64,000 nt of DNA, taken from the NCBI RefSeq assembly GCF_013520865.1, contig NZ_JACDXJ010000001.1, positions 2,223,001-2,287,000 of the forward strand, read 5' to 3'. Both the position numbers and the translations under genes were made by a program. Position 1 is the first letter of the stretch; each line of letters begins with the position of its first letter. The DNA comes from Microvirga mediterraneensis. Lineage in GTDB: Bacteria > Pseudomonadota > Alphaproteobacteria > Rhizobiales > Beijerinckiaceae. The notes below the pieces were generated by a model that ran no database searches, was not told the origin of the DNA, and worked only from the letters and a program-made list of their open reading frames with translations. Below, in pieces: positions 1 to 8,143 of the stretch.

Positions 1-2
1 CG

Positions 3-923
3 CGCTTCGGCGCCGAGGCCGTGTTCGTCACGCCCGAGCGGTTCCGATCCATTCCCATGCCGACCTATCCGGAAATCCGCCTTTCCCTGGCCGGGCCCGG
101 CTCCCTGGCGGATCTCCTCGATGAGATCCGGCCGACCCATGTCCACATCGCCACGGAAGGGCCCATCGGCCTGGCGACGCGGCTCGCCTGCATCCGCCAG
201 GGACGCGCCTTCACCACGAGCTACCACACGCGGTTTCCGGAATACGTGGCGGCGCGGACCGGAATCCCCGAGGCATGGTCCTACGGAGCCCTGCGGCGCT
301 TCCACCGGGCAGCCCGCGCCATGATGGTGAGCACCCCCTCCCTGGAACGGGAGCTGACGGGGCGCGGCTTCCGGAACATCCTGCGCTGGACCCGGGGTGT
401 CGACACGGTCCTGTTCCGGCCCAGAGGCGAGCGGATCCTGGACGCTTCCGCGCCCGTCTTCCTTTATGTCGGACGGGTCGCGGTCGAGAAGAACCTGGAC
501 GCCTTCCTGAGCCTCGATCTGCCCGGCACGAAGGTGGTCGTTGGGGACGGGCCTTCCCGCCTGGAGCTCGAGCGGCGATATTCTGATGTCCGCTTTCTCG
601 GTTCTCTCACGGGCGAAGACTTGGCGCGGGTCTATGCCTCCTCGGACGTCTTCGTCTTTCCGAGCCTCACCGACACCTTCGGCATCGTGCTGATCGAGGC
701 TTTGGCCTCGGGGCTGCCGATCGCCGCCTTTCCGGTCACGGGACCGCTCGACGTGATCGGGTCTTCGGGCTGCGGGGTCCTCAAGGCCGATCTGCGGGAG
801 GCCGCTCTGGCGGCTCTCGCCATTCCGAAGGATCGCTGCCGGGCTTATGGCGAGACCTTTACCTGGCACGAAAGCGCCCGGCAGTTCTTCGCCAATATCG
901 AGAAGGCCCATTCCAGGGCATAG
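3..923 (+). CDS. Glycosyltransferase family 4 (GT-B), 5' end cut off by window edge
   Basis: Transfers a sugar from a nucleotide-sugar donor, probably a mannosyl- or glucosyltransferase acting on a lipid or glycan acceptor; the acceptor cannot be read from sequence. The reading frame is open to the first base, so the N-terminal Rossmann half is incomplete and GTG at 21 is not the true start. The C-terminal donor-binding half is complete: LYVGRVAVEKNLDAFL begins the second Rossmann domain, and PSLTDTFGIVLIEALASGLP is the diphosphate-binding helix, with TDTFG in place of the more common ExFG as in the MgtA/PimB-like branch. The text PTYPEIRLSLA near the start is characteristic of this branch. 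A short gap separates it from the convergent gene that follows. Family call is firm, substrate unknown. Confidence 0.85.
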   Translation, partial: RFGAEAVFVTPERFRSIPMPTYPEIRLSLAGPGSLADLLDEIRPTHVHIATEGPIGLATRLACIRQGRAFTTSYHTRFPEYVAARTGIPEAWSYGALRRFHRAARAMMVSTPSLERELTGRGFRNILRWTRGVDTVLFRPRGERILDASAPVFLYVGRVAVEKNLDAFLSLDLPGTKVVVGDGPSRLELERRYSDVRFLGSLTGEDLARVYASSDVFVFPSLTDTFGIVLIEALASGLPIAAFPVTGPLDVIGSSGCGVLKADLREAALAALAIPKDRCRAYGETFTWHESARQFFANIEKAHSRA

Positions 924-928
924 CCTGC

Positions 929-1444
929 CTACATCAGGAAGGCGGGGCGCGGGTGGGAATGCGGGGCCTTCTCAGCCTCGAAAGGGCCGGTTTTTATCGA
1001 GACTCCGGTCCGTTCGATTTCGACCCGGGTGAGATCGATCATGCCCTGGATCTCGCGTTCCAGGTCCTGGAGCGTCGACACCATGAGCCGGATGCGCCGT
1101 TCGGCCGCTTCCTGAAAGGCGGCCTCCGGGAGAGAGGTCATGGGATCGCCGGTCTCCAGGGCCGGAAAGGAGCGGACCTCCTCCTTGGTCTGCCGGATCG
1201 AGGCGGCCATTGTCTCCAGGCAAGCCCTGAACGGCTCGACCGTCCTGGCCTCCAGGGGCAAGGCCTTCAGGCGCTCCACGGCCTCGAGCACGGCCTGCGT
1301 ATCCGCATTGCGGTTGCGCCGGGCATATTCCTTCAGGAACCACCGGCCACGCGCCGTCTCCATGACGGCCGCTTCAATGGTGTTGAAATCCAGATCGCCG
1401 AACGTGACGTGCATGTCTTCATCGGGCATGGTAACACAATCCAT
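929..1444 (-). CDS. Conserved helical protein of unknown function
   Basis: 171 residues, predicted almost entirely alpha-helical and charged, with no signal peptide or membrane segment. The N-terminal stretch around residues 18-45 (IEAAVMETARGRWFLKEYARR) is a motif I associate with Rhizobiales proteins sometimes described as CheZ-like, but no catalytic residues of CheZ can be assigned with confidence. ATG at 1444 is used; an internal ATG at residue 6 is an alternative. The gene converges on the glycosyltransferase and is divergent from the MFS gene. A cytoplasmic regulatory or scaffold role is possible but unproven. Confidence 0.6.
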   Translation of the reverse strand: MDCVTMPDEDMHVTFGDLDFNTIEAAVMETARGRWFLKEYARRNRNADTQAVLEAVERLKALPLEARTVEPFRACLETMAASIRQTKEEVRSFPALETGDPMTSLPEAAFQEAAERRIRLMVSTLQDLEREIQGMIDLTRVEIERTGVSIKTGPFEAEKAPHSHPRPAFLM

Positions 1445-1584
1445 GTTTGCCGGGTTTGATTCCTGTCTCCAACAGATGTGTGCAAACTGCCTGCAAGCTC
1501 AACCCCTGTAAGGCTTTCAGTGGGAGTCTTGCACCGCGTTCTTTGTTCGGCCCCATTTTTCCATTTCAGAAGATCAGAGCCCTG

Positions 1585-2766
1585 ATGCATCCGTTCAAAG
1601 CACTGGAAGTTCGCCTGGGTGCGTTGCAGGCCGCCAGTTTCACCAGTCACGGGATGTACCTCCCGTTCTTCCCGCTCTGGCTTCAGAGCAAGGCTCTGTC
1701 GCCGACCGTGATCGGTTTCGTGGTCGCTATCCCCATCGTCATGCGGATCCTGGCGACGGCGCCGCTCATGAGCCTCGCAGACCGGTCTTTCGGGGCACGA
1801 CGGTTGCTTCTGGCCAGCCATTTCGGTCAGCTGATCGGTTTTCCGCTCTTTCTTCTCGTCGATGCTACCTGGGCCATCATTGCCCTGGTGGCTCTCGTCG
1901 CGGTCGCGCAGTCCTGCATCATTCCGGGCAACGATCTCGTCTCCACCAACGCGGTGCAGAAGCATCCCGGCTTGAACTACGGCCGGATCAGGGGCTCAGG
2001 CTCCGTGGCGTTCTTCATTACCAACATCGTGGGCGGGTATCTGGTCGGCGCCTTCGGGCCGGATGTCGTGATCATCGCCCTGACCGTCATTCCGATCCTG
2101 GGGATCACGGCCACCCTGGTGGCCGTTCCGAACGAGGCTCCCGAGCATTCAAGCCACGGCGACGTGCAGAAAGCGGATGAGCCTGCCAGGCTGTCCAGGA
2201 TCCTCTGGCTGGTCCTGATCGCCGGGGCGGTGACGCAGGCGAGCCATGGGGCGCTCAATGCCTTCGCCAGCATCTATTGGCGTTCCGTCGGCTTCTCCGA
2301 TGCCGTCATCGGCTATTTCTGGGCGGCCGGGGTTGTCGCCGAGATCCTGGTCTTCATTTATCTCGGCCGTCATGTGGGCCGGAACTCGGGCATCGGCCTG
2401 ATCATGCTTGGATCGGCTGCGGCGGCCATCCGCTTCACCATCATGTCCCTGCAGCCGGGAACGGAGGTCATGTTCGTGCTGCAGACCATGCACAGCCTGT
2501 CCTTCGCCGCCACCCATATCGGCACCATGGCGGCACTGGCGGCATTCGCGCCCATGACGGCAAAGGGACGGGCGCAGGGGATCTATGGCTCCTTGGCAGC
2601 CCTGACGACCGCGGCATCGACGGTCGTCAGCGGCCTCATCTACAGCGAAGCGGGTTCCGGCGTCTTCGCCGCGATGGCTCCCTTGGGAGCCGTAGGGTTC
2701 GTCCTGATGCTGATGGCCACCCGCCTTCAGAAGAATCAACCCCAGAGCGCAGGCTCCGGCGGGTAG
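1585..2766 (+). CDS. MFS transporter, phenylpropionate permease (HcaT)-like
   Basis: A 393-residue inner-membrane permease with about 12 hydrophobic segments. The N-terminal block SHGMYLPFFPLWLQSKALSP and the following VIGFVVAIP are typical of the PPP (HcaT-like, MFS_1-like) family, which moves small aromatic or other organic acids; the actual substrate is not known. The frame is open further upstream to a TTG at 1447, but ATG at 1585 puts the first membrane helix about 20 residues from the N-terminus, as in the family, so the longer start is rejected. The 3' end overlaps the convergent epimerase gene by 31 nt. Confidence 0.82.
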   Translation: MHPFKALEVRLGALQAASFTSHGMYLPFFPLWLQSKALSPTVIGFVVAIPIVMRILATAPLMSLADRSFGARRLLLASHFGQLIGFPLFLLVDATWAIIALVALVAVAQSCIIPGNDLVSTNAVQKHPGLNYGRIRGSGSVAFFITNIVGGYLVGAFGPDVVIIALTVIPILGITATLVAVPNEAPEHSSHGDVQKADEPARLSRILWLVLIAGAVTQASHGALNAFASIYWRSVGFSDAVIGYFWAAGVVAEILVFIYLGRHVGRNSGIGLIMLGSAAAAIRFTIMSLQPGTEVMFVLQTMHSLSFAATHIGTMAALAAFAPMTAKGRAQGIYGSLAALTTAASTVVSGLIYSEAGSGVFAAMAPLGAVGFVLMLMATRLQKNQPQSAGSGG

Positions 2767-3719
2767 ACGATGCTGCCTTCATAACGCAGGCCCGGCTCCC
2801 GGTCCCTGGCGAGGAGGAGAGGGCCGTCGAGGTCCACGAAACGGGCGCGGGGGGCGAGCACGAGGGCCGGCGCCATGGCGAGCGAGGTGCCGACCATGCA
2901 GCCGATCATGAGCGAGAAGCCCTTGGCTTCCGCCGCATCGGCCAGGGCCAGCGCTTCCGTCAGGCCGCCGGTCTTGTCGAGCTTGATGTTGATGACCTCG
3001 TAGAGTCCGGTCAGCCGGTCGAGGCTTGCCCGGTCGTGCACGCTCTCGTCGGCCAGGATCGGGACAGGGCGCGAGATACGTCTCAGATATTCGTCGGCCT
3101 TGGCGGGCAGGGGCTGTTCCACCAGGGCATAGCCCTCGTCCGCGCAGGCGGCGAGGTGCGCTTCCAGGTTATCCTCGGTCCAGCCCTCGTTGGCATCGGC
3201 GATCAGGGTTGCCTGGGGGGCGGCGCGGCGGACGGCTCTGATCCGCTCGATGTCGCCGTCGGGAGCACCGAACTTCACCTTGAGGATCGGCCGCTGCGCC
3301 GCCCTGGCGGCCGCTTCCGCCATTTCTTCGGGCGTGCCGAGGCTGATCGTGTAGGCCGTGGTTGCCGGCGGCCAGCGGGTCAGCCCCGCGGTCAGATGGG
3401 CGCGGATACCGGAACGTTTGGCATCGAGATCCCAGAGGGCGCAGTCGACCGCGTTCCGCGCCGCTCCCGCAGGCATCAGGTTCTGAAGAGCTTCTCGCGT
3501 CAGCCCCGCCTCGATCTGGGGGGCAATGGCCTCGATGGCCGCGGCCACGCCCTCGACCGTCTCGCCGTAGCGGGGGTAGGGCACGCACTCGCCATGCCCG
3601 ACGGTGCCGCCCTCGGAGATCGTTGCCGTCACGACGACCGCCTCGGTCCGGGAGCCGCGGGCGATCGTGAACTTCCCGGCGATGGGGAAACGGTCGATGG
3701 AAACGGTGAGCTTACGCAT
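2736..3719 (-). CDS. Dipeptide epimerase (L-Ala-D/L-Glu epimerase type), enolase superfamily
   Basis: Epimerises the C-terminal residue of dipeptides such as L-Ala-D-Glu released from peptidoglycan, allowing cell-wall peptides to be recycled. 327 residues with the muconate-lactonizing-enzyme fold. Catalytic lysines K147/K149 sit in ILKVKFG and K246 in INIKLDKTGG; metal ligands are D175 (IADANEGW), E201 (EQPLP) and D224 (ILADES). ATG at 3719 is preferred over an upstream in-frame start at 3779 because homologues begin near MRKLTV. It overlaps the MFS gene tail to tail. Related enolase-superfamily enzymes such as o-succinylbenzoate synthase are less likely given this motif set. Confidence 0.85.
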   Translation of the reverse strand: MRKLTVSIDRFPIAGKFTIARGSRTEAVVVTATISEGGTVGHGECVPYPRYGETVEGVAAAIEAIAPQIEAGLTREALQNLMPAGAARNAVDCALWDLDAKRSGIRAHLTAGLTRWPPATTAYTISLGTPEEMAEAAARAAQRPILKVKFGAPDGDIERIRAVRRAAPQATLIADANEGWTEDNLEAHLAACADEGYALVEQPLPAKADEYLRRISRPVPILADESVHDRASLDRLTGLYEVINIKLDKTGGLTEALALADAAEAKGFSLMIGCMVGTSLAMAPALVLAPRARFVDLDGPLLLARDREPGLRYEGSIVYPPEPALWG

Positions 3720-3799
3720 TCTCTTCGGTCTCTGCTTAACTTCGTCTCGACTTGTGGCGCAACGACACGCTATCACCAAGCGGAATCAACGCCGAAGGG

Positions 3800-4948
3800 A
3801 TGATCGTGGCGCAGGGCACCTTGGCTCGAGAGCCGGAAGTCACAATCGACCGTGCCGGGAGGCCGATGACGGTCCGGCTCGCCGGTCCATGGACGGCACC
3901 GCATGCCCAGAAGGTCGAGGCCCTGGCGGACGAGATCGGTGCCGAGGCCGAGAGCTTTCCCCTCGTCCTCGATCTGAGTGGGGTCGAGCGTCTCGACACT
4001 CTCGGCGCCTGGACGCTCAATCGGGCCCGGCACGAGCTGTCCGCCAAGGGGCAGGTGGATTTTGCCAATGCCTCGCCCGAGCAGAAGATCCTCCTCGACG
4101 AGGCCTCCTACCGGGACTTTCAGGGCGAGCCGAAGCCAAAGCACTCCCGTTTCGTGGATTTCCTCGTCGATGTGGGCCAGAGCGTCGCCGGAGCCGGCAA
4201 GGATATGGTCGGCGGCGTCGGCTTCCTGGGCGAGCTCGTCTCGGCGATGATCCGCGTGATCCTTCATCCCAGCCGTTTCCGGGGCACGGCCGTGATCAAT
4301 CAGCTGGAGCAGATCGCCTATCGCGGCGTGCCGATCATCGTCCTGATCTCGTTCCTCGTCGGCTGCATCGTGTCGCAGCAGGGCATCTTCCAGCTGGTGA
4401 AATTCGGCGCGACGCCCTTCGTCATCGACCTGATCGGCATCCTGGTCCTGCGCGAGCTCGGCGTGCTGCTGACCTCCATCATGGTGGCGGGCCGCTCGGG
4501 GTCGGCCTTCACGGCCGAGATCGGCTCCATGAAGATGCGGGAAGAGATCGATGCCCTGCGGGTCATGGGGCTCGATCCCATCGAGGTTCTCATCGTCCCG
4601 CGCATCATGGCGCTGGTGATCGGCCTGCCGCTCCTGAGCTTCATCGCGTCCATCGCGGCGCTCGTCGGAGGCGGGCTCACGACCTGGGTCTATGGCGATA
4701 TCAGTCCGGACATCTTCCTGAACCGCCTCCGTGCTGCCGTGGGGATGAACACCTTCCTGGTGGGCATGATCAAGGCACCGTTCATGGCCCTGGTGATCGG
4801 CATCATCGCGACCCTGGAAGGCCTGGCAGTAGCCGGTTCCGCCGAATCCCTGGGCCGCCACGTCACATCCTCGGTGGTGAAGGCCATCTTTATGGTCATC
4901 GTGCTCGATGGCCTCTTTGCCATGTTCTTTGCAGCGATAAATTATTGA
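3800..4948 (+). CDS. mlaE: MlaE-type ABC permease with N-terminal STAS domain
   Basis: Inner-membrane permease of an Mla/Mce phospholipid transporter that keeps outer-membrane lipid asymmetry. Residues about 10-110 form a STAS-like domain (LVLDLSGVERLDTLGAWTL), a fusion common in alphaproteobacteria where STAS and permease are separate in E. coli (MlaB, MlaE). Residues about 125-382 are the MlaE permease with 5-6 hydrophobic segments and the conserved ExG-like loop ELGVLLTSIMVAGRSGSAF. Start choice is uncertain: ATG at 3800 directly abuts the AAGGG at 3795-3799, whereas GTG at 3806 lies 6 nt from it and may be the true start. The ATPase gene begins 1 nt after the stop, so translation is probably coupled. 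Confidence 0.88.
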   Translation: MIVAQGTLAREPEVTIDRAGRPMTVRLAGPWTAPHAQKVEALADEIGAEAESFPLVLDLSGVERLDTLGAWTLNRARHELSAKGQVDFANASPEQKILLDEASYRDFQGEPKPKHSRFVDFLVDVGQSVAGAGKDMVGGVGFLGELVSAMIRVILHPSRFRGTAVINQLEQIAYRGVPIIVLISFLVGCIVSQQGIFQLVKFGATPFVIDLIGILVLRELGVLLTSIMVAGRSGSAFTAEIGSMKMREEIDALRVMGLDPIEVLIVPRIMALVIGLPLLSFIASIAALVGGGLTTWVYGDISPDIFLNRLRAAVGMNTFLVGMIKAPFMALVIGIIATLEGLAVAGSAESLGRHVTSSVVKAIFMVIVLDGLFAMFFAAINY

Positions 4949-4949
4949 G

Positions 4950-5753
4950 ATGATGCTCGAACGCCGCCACCCCGATTCCCTGGAGAACCGCGACGTGATC
5001 ATCCGCGTCCGCGGGGTCGAGGTCGGCTTCGGAGACAGGACGATCCTGAAGGGCCTCGATCTCGACGTCTATCGCGGAGAGATCCTGGGCTTCGTAGGCG
5101 GCTCTGGCCAGGGCAAGTCGGTCCTGACCCGGGCCATCCTCGGGCTCGTCCCCAAGCGGGCAGGCACCATCGAGGTGCTGGGCCAGAACCTCGATGAACT
5201 CTCCGCCGAGGGGCGCCGCCAGCTGGAGCGGCACTGGGGCGTGTTGTTCCAACAGGGCGCCCTGTTCTCGGCCCTCACCGTGAAGCAGAACATACAGGTT
5301 CCGATGCGGGAATACCTGCACCTGTCGGACCGGCTCCTCGACGAACTGGCGATGCTCAAGATCGAGATGGTGGGTCTCAATCCCGACGCGGCCGACAAGC
5401 TGCCCTCGGAACTGTCCGGAGGCATGATCAAGCGCGCGGCCCTCGCGCGGGCTCTGGCCCTCGACCCTGAGATCGTTTTCCTCGACGAGCCGACCTCGGG
5501 CCTCGATCCTATCGGCGCCGGCGAGTTCGACGACCTTATTGCGACGTTACAGCGGACTTTAGGCCTGACCGTATTCATGGTAACCCATGACTTGGACAGC
5601 CTCTATTCGGTTTGCGACCGCATAGCAGCTCTGGGCGAGGGAAAAATTCTCGCGGAGGGTCCCATCGAGGTGATGCTGGAATCGAATCACCCGTGGCTCC
5701 GCTCTTACTTTCATGGAAAACGGGCACGCGCGGTCATGGCCGGCGGCGCGTAA
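4950..5753 (+). CDS. mlaF: MlaF-type ABC transporter ATP-binding protein
   Basis: ATPase that powers the MlaE permease. 267 residues with Walker A GGSGQGKS (residues 50-57), Q-loop FQQGALFSALT (about 100-110), signature LSGGM (155-159), Walker B IVFLDE (175-180) and H-loop MVTHD. The SALTVKQNIQVPMREY region is diagnostic of the MlaF/TTG2A branch. ATG at 4950 is followed by a second ATG at 4953; either could be used. It sits in the operon mlaE-mlaF-mlaD-lipoprotein with gaps of 1, 8 and 9 nt. Confidence 0.92.
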   Translation: MMLERRHPDSLENRDVIIRVRGVEVGFGDRTILKGLDLDVYRGEILGFVGGSGQGKSVLTRAILGLVPKRAGTIEVLGQNLDELSAEGRRQLERHWGVLFQQGALFSALTVKQNIQVPMREYLHLSDRLLDELAMLKIEMVGLNPDAADKLPSELSGGMIKRAALARALALDPEIVFLDEPTSGLDPIGAGEFDDLIATLQRTLGLTVFMVTHDLDSLYSVCDRIAALGEGKILAEGPIEVMLESNHPWLRSYFHGKRARAVMAGGA

Positions 5754-5761
5754 GGGCAAAG

Positions 5762-7099
5762 ATGGAAACGCGTGCAAACTACGCCTTGATCGGCCTCTTC
5801 ACCCTGGCGGTGATCGCAGCCGCCTTCGGCTTCGTCTACTGGTTCTCCGGAGGGGAGCGGGGACAGGCGCGCCAGAACATCCGCATCGTGTTCTCCGGCT
5901 CGGTGTCCGGGTTGTCCCAGGGATCGAGCGTGTCCTTCAACGGCCTGCGGGTCGGCGAAGTGACGAGCCTCGACCTCCTGCCGGAAGATCCCCGCCGCGT
6001 GGTCGCCATCGCCACGGTCAACAGCAACACGCCGATCCGTTCCGACACGCGGGCCCGCCTGGAGTACCAGGGGCTGACCGGCGTAGCCAATGTCGGCCTG
6101 TCGGGCGGCGAGGCGGGCGCTCCGCCCCTGGTGGCCGGCCCGGGCCAGCCCATGCCGACGATCTTCGCCGACCGTTCCGATTTTCAGGACCTCATCGAGA
6201 CCGCGCGCAACATTGCCCGCCGGGCCGACGACGTGCTCGAGCGCGTGGGGCGGGTTATTGCGGACAACGAGGGATCCATCAACCGCACGGTTCAGAACGT
6301 GGAGCGCTTCTCCCAGGCCCTGGGCGAGAATGCCGAGGGCATCGACCGCTTCCTGGCCCAGGTCGGGCAGGCGGCCGAGAAGGTGGGGCCGCTCGCAGAG
6401 AAGCTTGAGACCCTGGCGACGAATGTCGATGAGGTGGTCCGCTCCGTCGATCGCCAGCGGGTCGCCCGCATCGTCGAGAATGTCGACAACTTTACCACGG
6501 CGCTTGGAGAGAACCGGCAGGTCGTGAGCGACGCCCTCAAGGATGCGGCGAGCCTGATCGGACGGTTGAACGAGACTGCGCCGAAGCTCGATTCGGCCGT
6601 GGCCGAGATCGCAGCAGTCACCAAGGCTATCGATCCGGCCAAGATCGGCCGCACGGTCGACAACGTGGATACCTTCACTCAAACTCTGAGCCGTCGCAGC
6701 CCGGATATCGATAAGGCCATCCAGGAAGCGCGCTCCATCACCGAGAAGCTCAACAAATCGGCCGACAAGATCGACAGCGTGCTGGCGGGGGCCGAGAAGT
6801 TCCTCGGCTCTGCCTCTGGTGAATCCGGCAAGGGAGCCTTCGACGAAATCCGCGCGGCGGCCGTGGCCGTGCGCGAACTCGCCACCGACCTCAACACCCG
6901 AACCGAGGGCATTCAAGGCATCCTCGGCGGCGTCAACCGGTTCACGGAGTCGGGTTTGCGGGAGTACGAGGCTCTGGCCGTGGAAGGGCGCAAGACGCTG
7001 GGCGACATCAGCCGCGCGGTCCGCAGCATCGAGCGTAATCCACAGCAGTTTATTTTCGGTGGCAGTCCCAATCTCCCCCAATACAATGGACGCCGTTAA
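5762..7099 (+). CDS. mlaD: MCE-domain lipid-binding protein (MlaD family)
   Basis: Membrane-anchored periplasmic component that binds and shuttles lipid between the permease and the outer membrane. 445 residues: an N-terminal membrane helix at about 7-27 (YALIGLFTLAVIAAAFGFVYW), one MCE domain at about 38-115 (IVFSGSVSGLSQGSSVSFNGLRVGEVTSL), then a long helical, coiled-coil-rich tail with repeated patterns of the type NVDNFTxALGENR / NVDTFTQTLSRR. That tail is much longer than in E. coli MlaD (183 aa) and resembles the tunnel-forming helices of larger Mce proteins. ATG at 5762 follows AAGGGCAAAG; a longer open frame overlapping mlaF is not needed. Confidence 0.9.
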   Translation: METRANYALIGLFTLAVIAAAFGFVYWFSGGERGQARQNIRIVFSGSVSGLSQGSSVSFNGLRVGEVTSLDLLPEDPRRVVAIATVNSNTPIRSDTRARLEYQGLTGVANVGLSGGEAGAPPLVAGPGQPMPTIFADRSDFQDLIETARNIARRADDVLERVGRVIADNEGSINRTVQNVERFSQALGENAEGIDRFLAQVGQAAEKVGPLAEKLETLATNVDEVVRSVDRQRVARIVENVDNFTTALGENRQVVSDALKDAASLIGRLNETAPKLDSAVAEIAAVTKAIDPAKIGRTVDNVDTFTQTLSRRSPDIDKAIQEARSITEKLNKSADKIDSVLAGAEKFLGSASGESGKGAFDEIRAAAVAVRELATDLNTRTEGIQGILGGVNRFTESGLREYEALAVEGRKTLGDISRAVRSIERNPQQFIFGGSPNLPQYNGRR

Positions 7100-7108
7100 G
7101 TAACCTTC

Positions 7109-7798
7109 ATGCGTGGATCCCCAGTGTCACCTTCCCAGACTGAACGAGCCGGCCTGCTCCGGGGCCTTGCCCCAGTGCTGGTTCTGGCTGCCTTGACCGG
7201 CGCCTGCTCGTCAGGTCCCGCACCGGCGACCTTCGACCTCTCGGCCCCGACCTCCCGGATCCGGGGAGCGGCCGGCGTTCAGGTTCTGGTCAACGAACCC
7301 GCAGCCCTCCAGGCGCTCTCGACCCAGCAGATCCTGGTAAAGGATGCGAGCGGCTCCGTATCCTTCATTGGGGGAGGGCAGTGGGCCGATAACCTGCCGC
7401 GCCTGATCCAGACACGCCTGATCAATACGTTCGAGAACGCCTCACAGCTCAGGGGCGTGTCCCGCCCGAGCAGCGGCGCCGTGGCCGATGTTCAGCTCAT
7501 CTCGGAGCTGCGCCGGTTCGAGATCGCGACTCCCGAGAATGAGGCCGTGGCCGAGATCTCCGTGAAGATCGTCGCCGATCAGAATGGCCGCATCGTCAAC
7601 GGCCGCATCTTCCGCGCCCGGGTCCCCGCCAGCGCCGTGGACGCCCCGAACGCCGCCCGCGCCCTCGACGAGGCTCTGTCGGCCGTCATGCTCGACATCG
7701 TGCGCTGGGTGAGCGGAAGCCATCTGCCCCGGCGCGAGGAACCCGGCGATGTCAGCAGCCAATCGCAGATGCCGGCCAGAGAGCAGGCGCCGACCTGA
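7109..7798 (+). CDS. ABC-type transport auxiliary lipoprotein (PqiC/DUF330-like)
   Basis: 229-residue predicted lipoprotein: hydrophobic leader at about 17-30 ending in the lipobox LTGAC with the lipidated cysteine at residue 33. The body matches the pattern of the ABC_trans_aux family (FIGGGQWADNLPRLIQTRLINTFE), which includes PqiC and accompanies MCE systems, probably as the outer-membrane acceptor or partner. It is the last gene of the mla operon and takes the place where MlaC or MlaA might be expected; neither of those is seen nearby. The C-terminal 30 residues are polar and variable. Confidence 0.83.
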   Translation: MRGSPVSPSQTERAGLLRGLAPVLVLAALTGACSSGPAPATFDLSAPTSRIRGAAGVQVLVNEPAALQALSTQQILVKDASGSVSFIGGGQWADNLPRLIQTRLINTFENASQLRGVSRPSSGAVADVQLISELRRFEIATPENEAVAEISVKIVADQNGRIVNGRIFRARVPASAVDAPNAARALDEALSAVMLDIVRWVSGSHLPRREEPGDVSSQSQMPAREQAPT

Positions 7799-8143
7799 CG
7801 GGGGTTGGCCAACATTCCAGACCATCTTTCACGCTCCGAGCATGGCGAGACCCGATTGTTTGTGTCTGTTCATCGGCCGCTCCTATATAGACGGCAAGAG
7901 TGAGATGGTCCGGTCGAATTGGCTTTTTGAGAACGGCAAGGTTCGGGCGTTCATGAACGCGGTGCTAATTGGGCCAATCCAACCCATCAAATGCAGATTG
8001 TGTGCGTGGAGTTCGGCAAAGCGGGGCGTTCGGTCAGGTTGGCTAAGCGGCTTCGCGGAGTAGATTCTCCTTGTGCTCCTTCAGGTCCTCCATATTGAGG
8101 CCGCTGTGCGCCTCAAGCCAGTTCTTGTGGGTTGCCACCGCTA
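7799..8143. other. Non-coding stretch with a short gene remnant against the IS element
   Basis: No convincing complete gene is present. On the minus strand an open frame runs from the IS edge at 8143 to a TAG at 8052 and encodes AVATHKNWLEAHSGLNMEDL followed by KEHKENLLREAA. It has no start of its own upstream and may be the C-terminal end of a gene cut by the insertion. I do not recognise the protein. The sequence CTCCTATATAGACGG near 7880-7895 is AT-rich and promoter-like, but no -35 partner is clear. Confidence 0.35.

Noticed and set aside
1447..1584. N-terminal extension of the MFS transporter from a TTG
   Set aside because: Adds 46 residues before the first membrane helix that homologues lack; ATG 1585 is better.
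2277..3803. Plus-strand open frame of 508 codons over the MFS end and the epimerase
   Set aside because: Arg/Gly/His-rich text without domains; the epimerase on the other strand has full catalytic motifs.
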